Shown here: positions 33,409-43,127 of the stretch, piece after piece
Position numbering within the stretch: the stretch's first letter is position 1
Layout of the letters: every line of letters starts with the position of its first letter
Origin: Actinomadura sp. NBRC 104425
GTDB lineage: Bacteria > Actinomycetota > Actinomycetes > Streptosporangiales > Streptosporangiaceae
Direction of reading: 5' to 3'
Assembly: GCF_030269545.1 (NCBI RefSeq)
Contig: NZ_BSTN01000009.1
Location: 124,001 to 188,000 of the forward strand
Length of the DNA: 64,000 nucleotides
Program-made: the position numbers and the translations under genes
Notes under the pieces: generated by a model
What the model saw: only the letters and a program-made list of their open reading frames with translations
What the model was told of the DNA's origin: nothing
Database searches by the model: none

Positions 33409-33620
33409 CGGAATATGACGAGGAAACTGCGATCAGCTTAGCGCCCGGACGGGTGGGTGCCGCATCCGGTTTACCGGCATTCCCGGCCACGTCGGGCCGC
33501 CGCCGTCGAGAAAGCGGCGGGGGCGGGGAAGGGGCGGCGGGCTTACTCTTGGGCATGGCGTCGTTTCAGGTGGATCATGCGGCTCCCCCTCGGCATGGTC
33601 CCGGCCCTCAGGGGGCCGTC

Positions 33621-34547
33621 ATGAGCGGGTCGGAGGGCGGGTGGTTCACCGAGCGGGCCGTGGGCGAGTTGCGGCCGGGGGACCACGGGTGGCTCGCCTA
33701 CCGCACACCCGAGGAACGCGAGCACGTCATCGGCGACTTCGTGCACGACGGGTTGCGCGGCACCGTGGAGAAGGTCGTGTACGTCACCGACGCGCCGCCC
33801 GAACGGCTGCCGGGCGTGCGGCGGCTGGCCGGTGCGGACCTGGCCGACCGGCTGCGCCGCCGGCAGCTGCGCGTGCTGCCGCTGAAGCAGACCTGCCTCG
33901 ACCGGGCCGGGCGGTTCGATCCGCCGCGCATGGCGGACGCGGTGGCGCGCGAGGTGGAGTCGGCGTTCGGGCAGGAGTTCCGGGCCGTGCGGGTCACCAC
34001 CGAGCTCGGTCGGCTGCCGGCCGCGCCCGGGCCCGCCGGCCTGGCCCGGATGCTCAGCTGCGAGCACCTGGTCGACCAGGCCGTCGCGCCCAGCACCACC
34101 GCCATGGCGGTCTGCCAGGTGCACCGCGACGCCCTGCCGCGGGACGAGCTGGCGGCGCTGCGCGACGCGCACGAGGTGCTGGTGGCGGCCAATCCGGAGT
34201 ACGACGACGGCGTCCTGCGGCTCGTGCGCACGTTCGAGCCGCACGGGCTGCGGGTGGAGGGCGAGCTGGACGCGGCGCGGCACACGGTGTTCGCCGACCG
34301 GCTGGCGCGGGTCACCGCCCTGCGGCGGCGGGCTCACCTGGACCTGTCCGGGCTGCGGTTCATCGACGTGGCCGGGCTGAGCCTGCTGGCGCGGCACGCC
34401 ACCGGCGTGCCCGGCGGGTGCGGCCTGGTGCTGGACGACGTGCCGGCCGGCGTGGCGGAGCTGATCGACATGGTCGGCTGGCACCGGCTGCCCGGGCTGG
34501 TGCAGGGCCGTCGCGGTTCCGCCCCGGGAGGGGTCGTGACCTCGTGA
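33621..34547 (+). CDS. MEDS-domain protein with C-terminal STAS (anti-anti-sigma-like) domain
   Basis: The protein has 308 residues. Residues about 8-185 form a MEDS domain (methanogen/methylotroph DcmR sensory): GDHGWLAYRTPEEREHVIGDFV, then VVYVTDAPPERLPG. Residues about 205-300 form a STAS domain (HGLRVEGELDAARHTVFADRLARV; LDLSGLRFIDVAGLSLLARH), in which the Ser/Asp region resembles the phosphorylated site of anti-anti-sigma factors. ATG 33621 follows CAGGGGG; ATG 33555 is an alternative with a weak site. It overlaps the next gene by 4 bp. The pair looks like a partner-switching module, with this protein as the antagonist. Confidence 0.85.
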   Translation: MSGSEGGWFTERAVGELRPGDHGWLAYRTPEEREHVIGDFVHDGLRGTVEKVVYVTDAPPERLPGVRRLAGADLADRLRRRQLRVLPLKQTCLDRAGRFDPPRMADAVAREVESAFGQEFRAVRVTTELGRLPAAPGPAGLARMLSCEHLVDQAVAPSTTAMAVCQVHRDALPRDELAALRDAHEVLVAANPEYDDGVLRLVRTFEPHGLRVEGELDAARHTVFADRLARVTALRRRAHLDLSGLRFIDVAGLSLLARHATGVPGGCGLVLDDVPAGVAELIDMVGWHRLPGLVQGRRGSAPGGVVTS

Positions 34548-35464
34548 CGTTGGAGCACCGGGCGTTCCTCTACCGGGGGCAGGAGGAGTTCCTCCGGGTC
34601 GCCGTGCCGTTCCTGCGCGACGGGGCGCGGGCGGGCGACGCGGTGGTGGCGGTGGTCTGCGAACCGGTGCTGGGCGCGCTGCGTGACGCTCTGGCCGATG
34701 CCGCGGGGCTCGTGCGGTTCTTCGACGCCGAGGAGTTCTACCGGCATCCGGTGCGGACGCTGGAGCAGTACCAGCAGCTGGTCAAGGCGATGGCTGCGCG
34801 CCGCGTCCGGGCCTTGGCCGAGCCGGTGTGGCAGGGGTGGGATGCCCGGGAGATGGTGGAGTGGGCGCGGTACGAGTCGCTGATCAACGTGGTGTTCGGC
34901 GATGTGGACGCGCGGGCGCTGTGCTCGTACGACCGGGCCGTGCTGCCCGAGGAGGTCATCGACCACGCGCGGCGCACGCATCCGCTGCTGCTGGAGGGCG
35001 GTGTGACGGTGCGCAACGGCCGCTACACCGATCCGGTGGCGTTCGGGGAGGAGTGCGACCGGGCCCGCCGGGTGGGCCGTCCCGCCGGCGCCGACTACCT
35101 GCCGATCCGGTCGGACGACCTGAATCCGCTGCGCGCCTTCGTCGGCGAGCGGGCGGTGCGGTACGGGCTTCCCGAGGGGTCGGCGCGGAACCTGGTGACG
35201 GCGGCGAACGAGGTCGCCGCCAACGCGCTGGCGTACGGCTGCCCGCCGGTCGGGCTGTGGCTGTGGCGGGACGGCCGGAAGGTGGTGTGCGAGGTCGGTG
35301 ACCACGGCCTGTGGCGTCCGCGGCCGGATCCGCTGACGGGGTTCGTTCCGCCGGGCTCGGCGCTGGAGCGCGGTTTCGGGCTGTGGACGGTCCGGCTGCT
35401 GGTGGACCTGGTGGAGCTGCGCACCGACTGGGACGGCACGTACGTGCGCCTGTACATCGGCTGA
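34544..35464 (+). CDS. MEDS-domain protein with C-terminal GHKL ATPase (anti-sigma kinase-like)
   Basis: The 306-residue protein has an N-terminal MEDS domain (HRAFLYRGQEEFLRVAVPFL, VRFFDAEEFYRHPVRTLEQY; about 5-170). A C-terminal RsbW-like ATPase domain follows (about 195-306): LVTAANEVAANALAYG is the N box, CEVGDHGLWRP the G1-like box and ALERGFGLWTVRLLVDLVEL the G2 region. RsbW-type proteins bind sigma factors or phosphorylate STAS proteins. The start GTG overlaps the stop of the upstream STAS gene (GTGA). Sharing the same sensory domain suggests the two respond to one signal. No cognate sigma gene is adjacent; the ECF gene at 36518 is on the other strand. Confidence 0.85.
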   Translation: MTLEHRAFLYRGQEEFLRVAVPFLRDGARAGDAVVAVVCEPVLGALRDALADAAGLVRFFDAEEFYRHPVRTLEQYQQLVKAMAARRVRALAEPVWQGWDAREMVEWARYESLINVVFGDVDARALCSYDRAVLPEEVIDHARRTHPLLLEGGVTVRNGRYTDPVAFGEECDRARRVGRPAGADYLPIRSDDLNPLRAFVGERAVRYGLPEGSARNLVTAANEVAANALAYGCPPVGLWLWRDGRKVVCEVGDHGLWRPRPDPLTGFVPPGSALERGFGLWTVRLLVDLVELRTDWDGTYVRLYIG

Positions 35465-35509
35465 GACCGTCGGCTGAGACCGTCGGCTGAGACGGCCGGC
35501 TGAGGCGTC
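35458..35509. repeat. 13-bp tandem repeat, four units
   Basis: The unit CGGCTGAGACCGT is repeated head to tail at 35458-35470 and 35471-35483, then degenerates as CGGCTGAGACGGC (35484-35496) and CGGCTGAGGCGTC (35497-35509). It spans the MEDS-ATPase stop codon and reaches the end of the convergent gene. Each unit contains TGA, and the 13-bp period puts stops in all frames. Confidence 0.85.
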
Positions 35510-35984
35510 AGTCGAGGGCGGCGACGAAGCGTTCGGCCTCGTCGCGGGTCATGCCGGTCTCGGCGCAGACGAGGGCGATGGCCGCCTCGACGTCGGCGTC
35601 GGCCTTGTACCGCCGGACCCGGTCGGAGAGGGTGGCGTCGCCGATGACCGGCCGGGGCGGAACGCGTCCGTCCTTGAGGGCGTCGACGAAGTCCTTGGCC
35701 TCCTTCAGGCCGAGGCCGGTGTCCATGCGCACCTCTTTGATCGCCTGGATGACCCGGCCCTGCCCGATCAGTTCGAGCGCGCGGTCGCGGGTTGCGGCGG
35801 GGACCGCGACGGCGGGCGGGGCGGGCCGGGAGGCGGGCACGCCGACGATGACGGTCGGCTCGGCGGGGGCCGACTCGGGCCGAAGCCGACGCCGCCGCTC
35901 GACGACCCGGGCCGCCACGACCATCAGCAGGCCCAGGATGAACATGACGACGGCGCCGAGCATGATCATCTCGGTCATGGACAT
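35508..35984 (-). CDS. Membrane-anchored ribosomal L7/L12 C-terminal-domain-like protein
   Basis: The 158-residue protein has one N-terminal membrane helix (IMLGAVVMFILGLLMVVAARVV) and a Pro/Ala-rich linker. A domain follows that resembles the L7/L12 C-terminus: IKEVRMDTGLGLKEAKDFVDALKDG at about 85-110, close to the VIKAVRExTGLGLKEAKDLV pattern. A second helical segment (AAIALVCAETGMTRDEAERFVAALD) ends the protein. L7/L12 binds translation factors on the ribosome; what a membrane-bound copy does is unknown. It begins 4 bp after the preceding gene of the sigma operon. Confidence 0.8.
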   Translation of the reverse strand: MSMTEMIMLGAVVMFILGLLMVVAARVVERRRRLRPESAPAEPTVIVGVPASRPAPPAVAVPAATRDRALELIGQGRVIQAIKEVRMDTGLGLKEAKDFVDALKDGRVPPRPVIGDATLSDRVRRYKADADVEAAIALVCAETGMTRDEAERFVAALD

Positions 35985-35988
35985 TGCG

Positions 35989-36528
35989 TCACTCTAACCC
36001 GATCCCGCGGGCGGCCGGGCCGTCTGCGACGCTCCCGTCGTGTGCGGTGTGCGGGGCGTCGCGGGGCGTCGCGGGGCGTTCGGACGGCGGGTTCCCGGTC
36101 GCCTCGGGCCGCACCGTCGAGGCGGGGTCGGGGGCCGCCGGCGCGGACGACCGCGCGGAGCGGGGGCGCGCGGTCGACTCCGGCACCGGCGGCCGTGTCG
36201 AAGCCCGGGACGGCGTCGGCGCGGGCGGCGGTGTCGTGGTGGCCGCGGGCGAGGGCGGCGCGGCGGGCTGCGGCGGCGCCGGTTGCGGGGACCGCCACAG
36301 CAGCATCGCCGCGGCGAGGACGACGGCGGCCGTTGCGGCGGCCGCGAGGACGGGCAGCGCCCAGCGGCGGAGGCCGAGGCCTTTCCCCAGCGGGTTCGGC
36401 GTCCGGGTGCCGTCGGCGCCGGGCCGGGCGGCGGCGCGGTAGCGGCGCAGCAGCGCCGGGTCGGCGTGGATCTCCTCGGCGGCCCGGCGGTAGTGGTCGC
36501 GCAGCAGGGCTTCCAGCTCATCGTCCAT
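35989..36528 (-). CDS. Membrane protein, putative anti-sigma factor
   Basis: This 179-residue protein has a soluble N-terminal helical part (MDDELEALLRDHYRRAAEEI), one membrane helix at about 56-77 (ALPVLAAAATAAVVLAAAMLLW) and a long Pro/Ser/Thr-rich extracytoplasmic tail. It overlaps the end of the ECF sigma gene by 11 bp. Position and topology are those of anti-sigma factors, with the cytoplasmic part holding the sigma factor. It lacks the HxxxCxxC zinc motif of ZAS-type anti-sigma factors. The functional call is from context. Confidence 0.65.
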   Translation of the reverse strand: MDDELEALLRDHYRRAAEEIHADPALLRRYRAAARPGADGTRTPNPLGKGLGLRRWALPVLAAAATAAVVLAAAMLLWRSPQPAPPQPAAPPSPAATTTPPPAPTPSRASTRPPVPESTARPRSARSSAPAAPDPASTVRPEATGNPPSERPATPRDAPHTAHDGSVADGPAARGIGLE

Positions 36529-37087
36529 GCGCCCCGTCCCCTTTCGCCGCGGGCCGCGGCTTGTCGGCCGTCATGTGCTCGCGCAGGGCCGCCATGGCGC
36601 GCGCGGCGTGGCTCTTGACCGTCCCCCGGGAGATCCCGAGGGTCTCGGCGATGTCCTGTTCGCTCAGATCGCACCAGTAGCGCAGGACCAGGACGGCGCG
36701 CTGTTTGGCGGGCAGGGCGCGCAGCGCCTCGTCCAGTTCGCCGTCCGCCGCGCCGGCCGGTCCGCAGAACGGTCCGGCGGACGCGGTCCCGGCCAGTCGC
36801 TCCACCTCGGTCACCGAGCCGACCGGCAGGTCGCGGCGGCGTCTGCGCTCGTCGATGGCCAGGTTGACGATGATCTTACGGGCGTAGGCCTCGGGGTTGC
36901 CCGAGGCCAGGCGCCGCCACCGCCGCGCGACGCGCTCGTAGGCCAGCTGCACCAGGTCCTCGGCGACGTGCCGGTCGTAGACGAGGAAGACGGCGGTGCG
37001 CAGCAGGGGGCCCGCGGTGGCGGTCACGAACTCCTCGAACGTCGTGACGTCACCGCCGCGGACCTCCCCGGTGCTCAACGCGGACAC
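36518..37087 (-). CDS. ECF sigma factor, SigE-like family
   Basis: The 189-residue protein has sigma region 2 (FEEFVTATAGPLLRTAVFLV; HVAEDLVQLAYERVARRWRR) and region 4 (LPAKQRAVLVLRYWCDLSEQ then DIAETLGISRGTVKSHAARA). This is the actinobacterial SigE-family pattern used for stress and envelope genes. The GTG start at 37087 is the only reasonable one in frame, although no strong ribosome binding site precedes it; translation may be coupled to the gene ending 13 bp upstream. The next gene overlaps its stop by 11 bp and is a likely membrane anti-sigma factor. Confidence 0.92.
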   Translation of the reverse strand: MSALSTGEVRGGDVTTFEEFVTATAGPLLRTAVFLVYDRHVAEDLVQLAYERVARRWRRLASGNPEAYARKIIVNLAIDERRRRRDLPVGSVTEVERLAGTASAGPFCGPAGAADGELDEALRALPAKQRAVLVLRYWCDLSEQDIAETLGISRGTVKSHAARAMAALREHMTADKPRPAAKGDGAHGR

Positions 37088-37100
37088 GAAGGGGCCGCGC

Positions 37101-37571
37101 CTAGCGCTGCTGCTCCGGCGGGCAGGTCGGATTGCCCGGCCTGACGGTCGGGTCGGCGTCCGACGCCGCGGCCGGACGCGCCGGGCGGCGCGTGGGGGCG
37201 GCCGTCGACGGAGGCACCGGGCGACGTGTCGGGTCGGCCGTGGACGAAGGCACCGGGCGGCGCGTGGCGTCCGCCGTGGGCGGCACCGGCCGCGTCGTCG
37301 GGCACAAGCGCTGAGACGGCGTGGACGGGCGCGTGGTCGGCGACTTGGGCCTGGCCGTGGCGTCGGCCGACGCCAGCGGGCTGGTGGGCGGCGTGGACTC
37401 CCGGAGGGTGCCCCTGGCCGCGACGTTGGCCGCGCCGGTGGTGTCCGCGGTGTCCGTGGCCGCCGTCACGCCGAGCCAGATGCCCGCGCCCAGCACTCCG
37501 GCGCCGACGATGCCCGCGACCGCCGCCGTGATCCGCCCACGCGGACGCCGGGAACGCCCTTGTTCGCTCAT
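37101..37571 (-). CDS. Membrane protein with a repeated Thr/Arg/Pro-rich extracytoplasmic tail
   Basis: The 156-residue protein starts at ATG 37571 after GAGGAG. It has a basic cytoplasmic head (MSEQGRSRRPRGRI), one membrane helix at about 16-38 and a long disordered tail. The tail contains 12-residue repeats (TRRPVPSSTADP, TRRPVPPSTAAP, TRRPARPAAASD) from a 36-bp DNA repeat, and two Cys (RLCPTTRP, NPTCPPEQ). It is the first gene of the four-gene sigma operon, 13 bp before the ECF gene. The basic, extended tail could interact with cell wall polymers. The function is unknown. Confidence 0.75.
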   Translation of the reverse strand: MSEQGRSRRPRGRITAAVAGIVGAGVLGAGIWLGVTAATDTADTTGAANVAARGTLRESTPPTSPLASADATARPKSPTTRPSTPSQRLCPTTRPVPPTADATRRPVPSSTADPTRRPVPPSTAAPTRRPARPAAASDADPTVRPGNPTCPPEQQR

Positions 37572-37697
37572 GTTGCTCCTCTGGGGTGAACAGGTCGACA
37601 CCCCTAGAACCCGCGCGGTGCGCCGCAAGGTTGTCACGGCGCCGATTTTTTCGGCGGGTGCGGGCGAGGCCTTTGTCAGCGCGGCGCGGGAAGCCCG

Positions 37698-38335
37698 TCA
37701 GCGGGACGCGGCGGCGAGGGCCTCCGGGAGCAGGGCGGCCAGTTCGCGGAAGGCGCGGCCGCGGTGGCTGATCGCGTTCTTCTCCTCGGGCGCCATCTCG
37801 GCGGTGGTGCGGGTCTCGCCCTCGGGCAGGAAGATCGGGTCGTAGCCGAAGCCGCCGGTGCCGCACGGGGCGTCCAGGATGCGGCCGCGCAGCCGCCCCT
37901 CCACGCAGTGCTCGGCGCCGCCGGGCAGCACCAGCGCGGCGGCGCAGACGAACGCGGCGCCGCGGTGCGGGGCGGGCACGTCGGCGAGCTGGTCCAGCAC
38001 CAGGTCGAGGTTGGCGCGGTCCTTGTCGCCCGCCGCGTCGCCGAACCGGCCGGACCAGCGCGCCGACAGCACGCCGGGCATGCCGTTCAGGGCGTCCACG
38101 CACAGTCCGGAGTCGTCGGCGACGGCGGGCAGGCCGGTGTGCTCGGCGATCGCGCGGGCCTTGAGCAGGGCGTTGCCCGCGAAGGTGGTTTCGGTCTCGG
38201 CGACCTCGGGGGCATCGGGGAACTCGGCCAGGCCGACGACCTCGACGCCGGAGCCGTCGGCGGAGCGCAGACCGGCCAGGATGGCGCGCAGTTCGGCGAT
38301 CTTCGCGGCGTTGCGGGTGGCCAGCACGATCCGGG

Positions 38336-38339
<4 letters not shown>
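37698..38339 (-). CDS. rdgB: XTP/dITP diphosphatase (non-canonical purine NTPase)
   Basis: RdgB removes ITP, dITP and XTP from nucleotide pools to prevent mutagenic incorporation. The 213-residue protein begins [18 protein letters not shown], the family's T-x-N-x-x-K substrate motif. [23 protein letters not shown] is the metal site and [12 protein letters not shown] and ISHRGRAF the base-recognition loop. Its ATG overlaps the rph stop (ATGA). The order murI, Rv1339-like, rph, rdgB is the same as in M. tuberculosis Rv1338-Rv1341. Confidence 0.96.
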
Positions 38340-39055
<716 letters not shown>

Positions 39056-39081
39056 GGGGACCACCCTAGCCCCCGGGCGCG

Positions 39082-39837
39082 TCACAGATCGTAGGCGGCG
39101 CCCACGTGGGCCAGTTCGATGGTGCCCGCGTACGTGCTGGACTTGGCCTCGGCGAGCGAGCGGTTGGCGTCGTTCCAGGGCACCAGGTGGGTCAGCACGA
39201 GCCGGCGGGCGCCGGCCCGGGCGGCGTGCTCACCCGCCTCGCGGGCGGTGAGGTGCAGGTCGTCGGGCAGGTCGGGCTGCTCCAGGAAGGACGCCTCGCA
39301 CAGGAACAGGTCGGCGTCGCGGGCCACCTCCACCAGCGCGGCGGACGGTCCGGTGTCGCCGGAGTAGGCCAGGACCTTGCCGTCGTGCTCGACGCGGAAG
39401 GCGTACGCCTCGACGGGGTGCGGCATGAGCGCGGTGGTCACGCGGAACGGCCCGATCTCGAACGGGCCGCGCAGCAGCGGGCGGAAGTCGAACGCCTCGG
39501 CCATGCCCGGGTCGGGCTCCAGGTCGTAGGCCTTGGCCATGCGGGCCGCGGTGCCCTCGGGTCCGTAGACGGGGATGCGGGGCGTCGGGCCCTCGGGACA
39601 GTATTTGCGTGCGACCCAGTAGCCGCACAGGTCGAGGCAGTGGTCGGCGTGCAGGTGCGACAGGCATACGGCGTCGATGTCGTAGAGGCCGTGGTAGCGC
39701 TGCAGGGTGCCGAGTGCTCCGCTGCCCAGGTCCAGCAGCAGCGAGTAGTCCTCCGCCTGGATCAGATAACAGGACGCGGGGCTTTGCGGCCCCGGGAAGC
39801 TGCCGGAGCAGCCGATCACAGTGACCCGCACGCTCAC
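39082..39837 (-). CDS. Metallo-beta-lactamase-fold phosphodiesterase-like hydrolase (Rv1339 type)
   Basis: The 251-residue protein has the MBL metal motif HLHADH near residue 61 ([15 protein letters not shown]), Asp in [15 protein letters not shown] and a final His in [11 protein letters not shown]. Its gene neighbours are those of M. tuberculosis Rv1339, which has been described as an atypical class II cAMP phosphodiesterase. The RNase Z-like architecture also allows an RNA-directed role. ATG or GTG at 39837 begins [20 protein letters not shown], the conserved start. A role in cAMP turnover here is inference from homology. Confidence 0.88.
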   Translation of the reverse strand: MSVRVTVIGCSGSFPGPQSPASCYLIQAEDYSLLLDLGSGALGTLQRYHGLYDIDAVCLSHLHADHCLDLCGYWVARKYCPEGPTPRIPVYGPEGTAARMAKAYDLEPDPGMAEAFDFRPLLRGPFEIGPFRVTTALMPHPVEAYAFRVEHDGKVLAYSGDTGPSAALVEVARDADLFLCEASFLEQPDLPDDLHLTAREAGEHAARAGARRLVLTHLVPWNDANRSLAEAKSSTYAGTIELAHVGAAYDL

Positions 39838-39861
39838 TCCTCCTCTTGTGTCCCCGAGGAA

Positions 39862-40674
39862 TCAGGTGGTCAGAGCCTTGTTCGCGGTGGGCTCCACGAG
39901 ACCGATCTCCGGGCCCAGGAACCGGCGGCCGAGCGCCGCGAACACGGCCGGGTCACCGGTCGCGCGGAACCGGTGGACGGGCGGGGGCGTGGCCTCCGCC
40001 CGGGCCAGCCCCTTGTCGTGCAGCACTCGATAGACGTCCTTGGCGGTCTCGTCGGCACTTGAGACCAGTGTGACCCCGTCTCCCACGACATACGAGATGA
40101 CGCCGGTAAGCAATGGGTAGTGGGTGCACCCAAGGATGAGGGTGTCGCAGCCGGCGTCGATGATGGGCCGCAGGTATTCGCGCGCCACCTCCAGCAGTTC
40201 GTCGCCCATGGTCACCCCGGACTCGACGAACTCCACGAAGCGGGGGCAGGCGGCGGCGGTCAGCTCGATGTGCGGGGCGGCGGCGAAGGCGTCCTCGTAG
40301 GAGCGGCTGGTGACCGTCGCGCGGGTGGCGATCAGCCCGACCCGGCCGTTGCGGGTGGCGCGGGCGGCCCGCCGCACCGCGGGGTTGATCACTTCGACGA
40401 CCGGAACGTCGTAGCGTTCGCGGGCGTCGCGCAGCATCGCCGAGCTGGCGCTGTTGCACGCGATGACCAGCATCTTCACGCCCTCGTCCACCAGCTGGTC
40501 GAGCATCTGTAGGGCGAAGGCGCGCACCTGCGCGATGGGTCGCGGCCCGTACGGCTGGCGCGCCGAGTCGCCGAGGTAGACGATCGATTCGTTCGGCAGC
40601 TGGTCCAAGATGGCGCGGGCCACGGTCAGCCCGCCGAATCCGCTGTCGAAGATCCCGATCGGCGCGTCAGACAT
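39862..40674 (-). CDS. murI: Glutamate racemase
   Basis: MurI makes D-glutamate for peptidoglycan. The 270-residue protein begins [18 protein letters not shown]. The two catalytic cysteines are in [11 protein letters not shown] and [14 protein letters not shown] 40674 gives the conventional N-terminus; a TTG three codons upstream is possible. No strong ribosome binding site is visible for either. It is followed by the MBL gene after 24 bp. In mycobacteria a rhomboid gene (Rv1337) precedes murI; here an acyl-CoA thioesterase takes that place. Confidence 0.96.
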   Translation of the reverse strand: MSDAPIGIFDSGFGGLTVARAILDQLPNESIVYLGDSARQPYGPRPIAQVRAFALQMLDQLVDEGVKMLVIACNSASSAMLRDARERYDVPVVEVINPAVRRAARATRNGRVGLIATRATVTSRSYEDAFAAAPHIELTAAACPRFVEFVESGVTMGDELLEVAREYLRPIIDAGCDTLILGCTHYPLLTGVISYVVGDGVTLVSSADETAKDVYRVLHDKGLARAEATPPPVHRFRATGDPAVFAALGRRFLGPEIGLVEPTANKALTT

Positions 40675-40813
40675 GAGACTCAAGGCTAGGGGAACGGACG
40701 CCGCCGGGGCGCGTCATGCGTCGGACATCACACGGTCACATGCTCGAAACCACCGTGCGCGCGCCCGATCCTCGTGATCTTCGGCGTGTCCCCGCGCCGG
40801 CGGCGGCCGCCGA

Positions 40814-41629
40814 TCACGCGGTCGCCGCGGCCCGGCGGGACGGGCGGCCGACGCGGGCGAGCTGGCGGCCCTGCGCGACCAGGCGGCCCGCCGAGTCCCA
40901 GGCCTCGACCTCCTCGTCGAACCAGCCGCCGGCGACCAGGCGGCCGCTGCCGTGCAGCGCCAGCGGGCCGGGGGCGGGGACGGCGCGCATGTGCCAGGTC
41001 ATCTCGACGGTCGGGGCCCAGCCCTTGGCGCCGGTGTTGAGGACGACGGGCGGCAGCGCGTCCACGGCCAGGGCCAGGACGAACGCGTCGGGTTCGTGGG
41101 GGTCGCGCAGCCGGAACCAGGCGCGGCACTCGGGCCGCCCGCTGGGGCGCCCGTCCAGCCAGCCGAGCGTGGCGGGGTCGAAGTGCATCTGCACCTGGTC
41201 GGCGAAGCCGCGGTCGCGGTCGCTCGCCTCGAAGTGGATGCACCGCTCGATCGGCGGCAGCGGCGGTGCGGGCGGCTCGCCGGTCCATTCGGGTTCGCCG
41301 CCCGGCTCCAGGTCGGCTGTGGTGATCAGGGCGTCCACGGCGACCTGTCCGTCCTGGACGAGGCTGACGCGGGCGGCGCTGGCGGTGCGGCCGGCCTTGC
41401 GCGGCTCCACCAGCACCTCGGCGGGGCCGGGCTTGGCGACCCGCAGGAAGCTCGCGGCGGTGGCGACGGGGTGGCGGTGGGGGGCGGCGTCGACGGCGGC
41501 GCGGGCCAGCACCGCCATCAGGTAGCCGCCGTTGAGGGCCTCGGCGAACCCGAAGGCGCCGTCGAGATCGATGCGGTACCTGCCGTCGTCCACCCGCGTG
41601 ACCGCCGTCGCGTCGCCGAACCTGCTCAT
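40814..41629 (-). CDS. Acyl-CoA thioesterase, double hot-dog (TesB-like) fold
   Basis: The 271-residue protein has two hot-dog halves: GAFGFAEALNGGYLMAVLAR as the first helix-strand element with the HPVATAASFLRVAKPGPAEV strand, and VEMTWHMRAVPAPGPLALHG in the second. This is the pattern of actinobacterial thioesterase family proteins that hydrolyse acyl-CoA. GGGAGGGCGG lies just before ATG 41629, deciding the start. It sits between cysM and murI where M. tuberculosis has a rhomboid protease gene, so this position is variable. A large inverted repeat lies 26 bp upstream. Confidence 0.85.
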   Translation of the reverse strand: MSRFGDATAVTRVDDGRYRIDLDGAFGFAEALNGGYLMAVLARAAVDAAPHRHPVATAASFLRVAKPGPAEVLVEPRKAGRTASAARVSLVQDGQVAVDALITTADLEPGGEPEWTGEPPAPPLPPIERCIHFEASDRDRGFADQVQMHFDPATLGWLDGRPSGRPECRAWFRLRDPHEPDAFVLALAVDALPPVVLNTGAKGWAPTVEMTWHMRAVPAPGPLALHGSGRLVAGGWFDEEVEAWDSAGRLVAQGRQLARVGRPSRRAAATA

Positions 41630-41654
41630 CCGCCCTCCCGGCCGCTGCCCGAAC

Positions 41655-41687
41655 AGATCCGCGCCGGCGCACGGCCGGCACGGATCT
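41655..41687. promoter_or_regulatory. Long inverted repeat upstream of the thioesterase gene
   Basis: AGATCCGCGCCGGC (41655-41668) faces GCCGGCACGGATCT (41674-41687) over a 5-base loop, with 13 of 14 Watson-Crick pairs and one G-U type mismatch. It lies 26 bp before the thioesterase ATG, after the cysM terminator. It could be an operator of a dimeric regulator or an RNA hairpin in the leader. Confidence 0.55.
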
Positions 41688-41787
41688 AGAATCACGTTCG
41701 AGTATGAACTCTATCCCCCAGGGCAGCCGTCACCGGCCCCGGCGGGGCGGCGGGAGCGGATCGGCACGCAAGTTGCGGTGCAACGGT

Positions 41788-41820
41788 CGGCGGGCCGGCC
41801 CCCAGCGGGTCGGCCCGCCG
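41788..41820 (-). terminator. Terminator hairpin after cysM
   Basis: CGGCGGGCCG (41788-41797) pairs perfectly with CGGCCCGCCG (41811-41820) over a 13-base loop. The stem begins directly after the cysM stop codon on the minus strand. There is no T-run. Confidence 0.65.
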
Positions 41821-42786
<966 letters not shown>

Positions 42787-43059
42787 TCAGCCGCCGGCGA
42801 CGGCCGGCAGGATGGTGACGTTGTCACCGTCGGCGACCTTGGTGTCGAGACCGCCGAGGAAGCGCACGTCCTCGTCGTTCAGGTACACGTTGACGAACTT
42901 GCGCAGCCCCTTGTCGTCCACCAGCCGCTCGCGCAGGCCCGGGTGGCGGGAGTCCAGGTCGGAGAACAGCTCGTCGAGCGTGCCGCCCTTGCCCTCCACG
43001 GACTTGGCGCCGCCGGTGTAATTGCGCAGGATCGTCGGGATCCGGACCTCGATCGCCAT
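42787..43059 (-). CDS. cysO: Sulfur-carrier protein CysO (MoaD/ThiS-like)
   Basis: The 90-residue ubiquitin-fold protein begins MAIEVRIPTILRNYTGGAK and ends in AVAGG, the C-terminal Gly-Gly that is adenylated and converted to a thiocarboxylate. The segment FVNVYLNDEDVRFLGGLDT and DGDNVTILPAV are typical. GGAG lies at the right distance before ATG 43059; the frame stays open further upstream only because of base composition. It hands sulfide to CysM, and Mec then frees cysteine from its C-terminus. Unlike in mycobacteria, 384 bp with hairpins separate it from mec. Confidence 0.95.
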   Translation of the reverse strand: MAIEVRIPTILRNYTGGAKSVEGKGGTLDELFSDLDSRHPGLRERLVDDKGLRKFVNVYLNDEDVRFLGGLDTKVADGDNVTILPAVAGG

Positions 43060-43090
43060 CGCGATGATCTCCTTCGGGTCGTGTCTGTCT

Positions 43091-43108
43091 GTGGGGGCCG
43101 ACCCCCAC
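43091..43108 (-). promoter_or_regulatory. Hairpin in the cysO leader
   Basis: GTGGGGG (43091-43097) pairs perfectly with CCCCCAC (43102-43108) over a 4-base loop. On the minus strand it ends about 32 bases before the cysO ATG. It could protect the message, act as an attenuator part or end an upstream transcript. Confidence 0.5.
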
Positions 43109-43127
43109 GCCCCCCGAAAAGGGCTTT

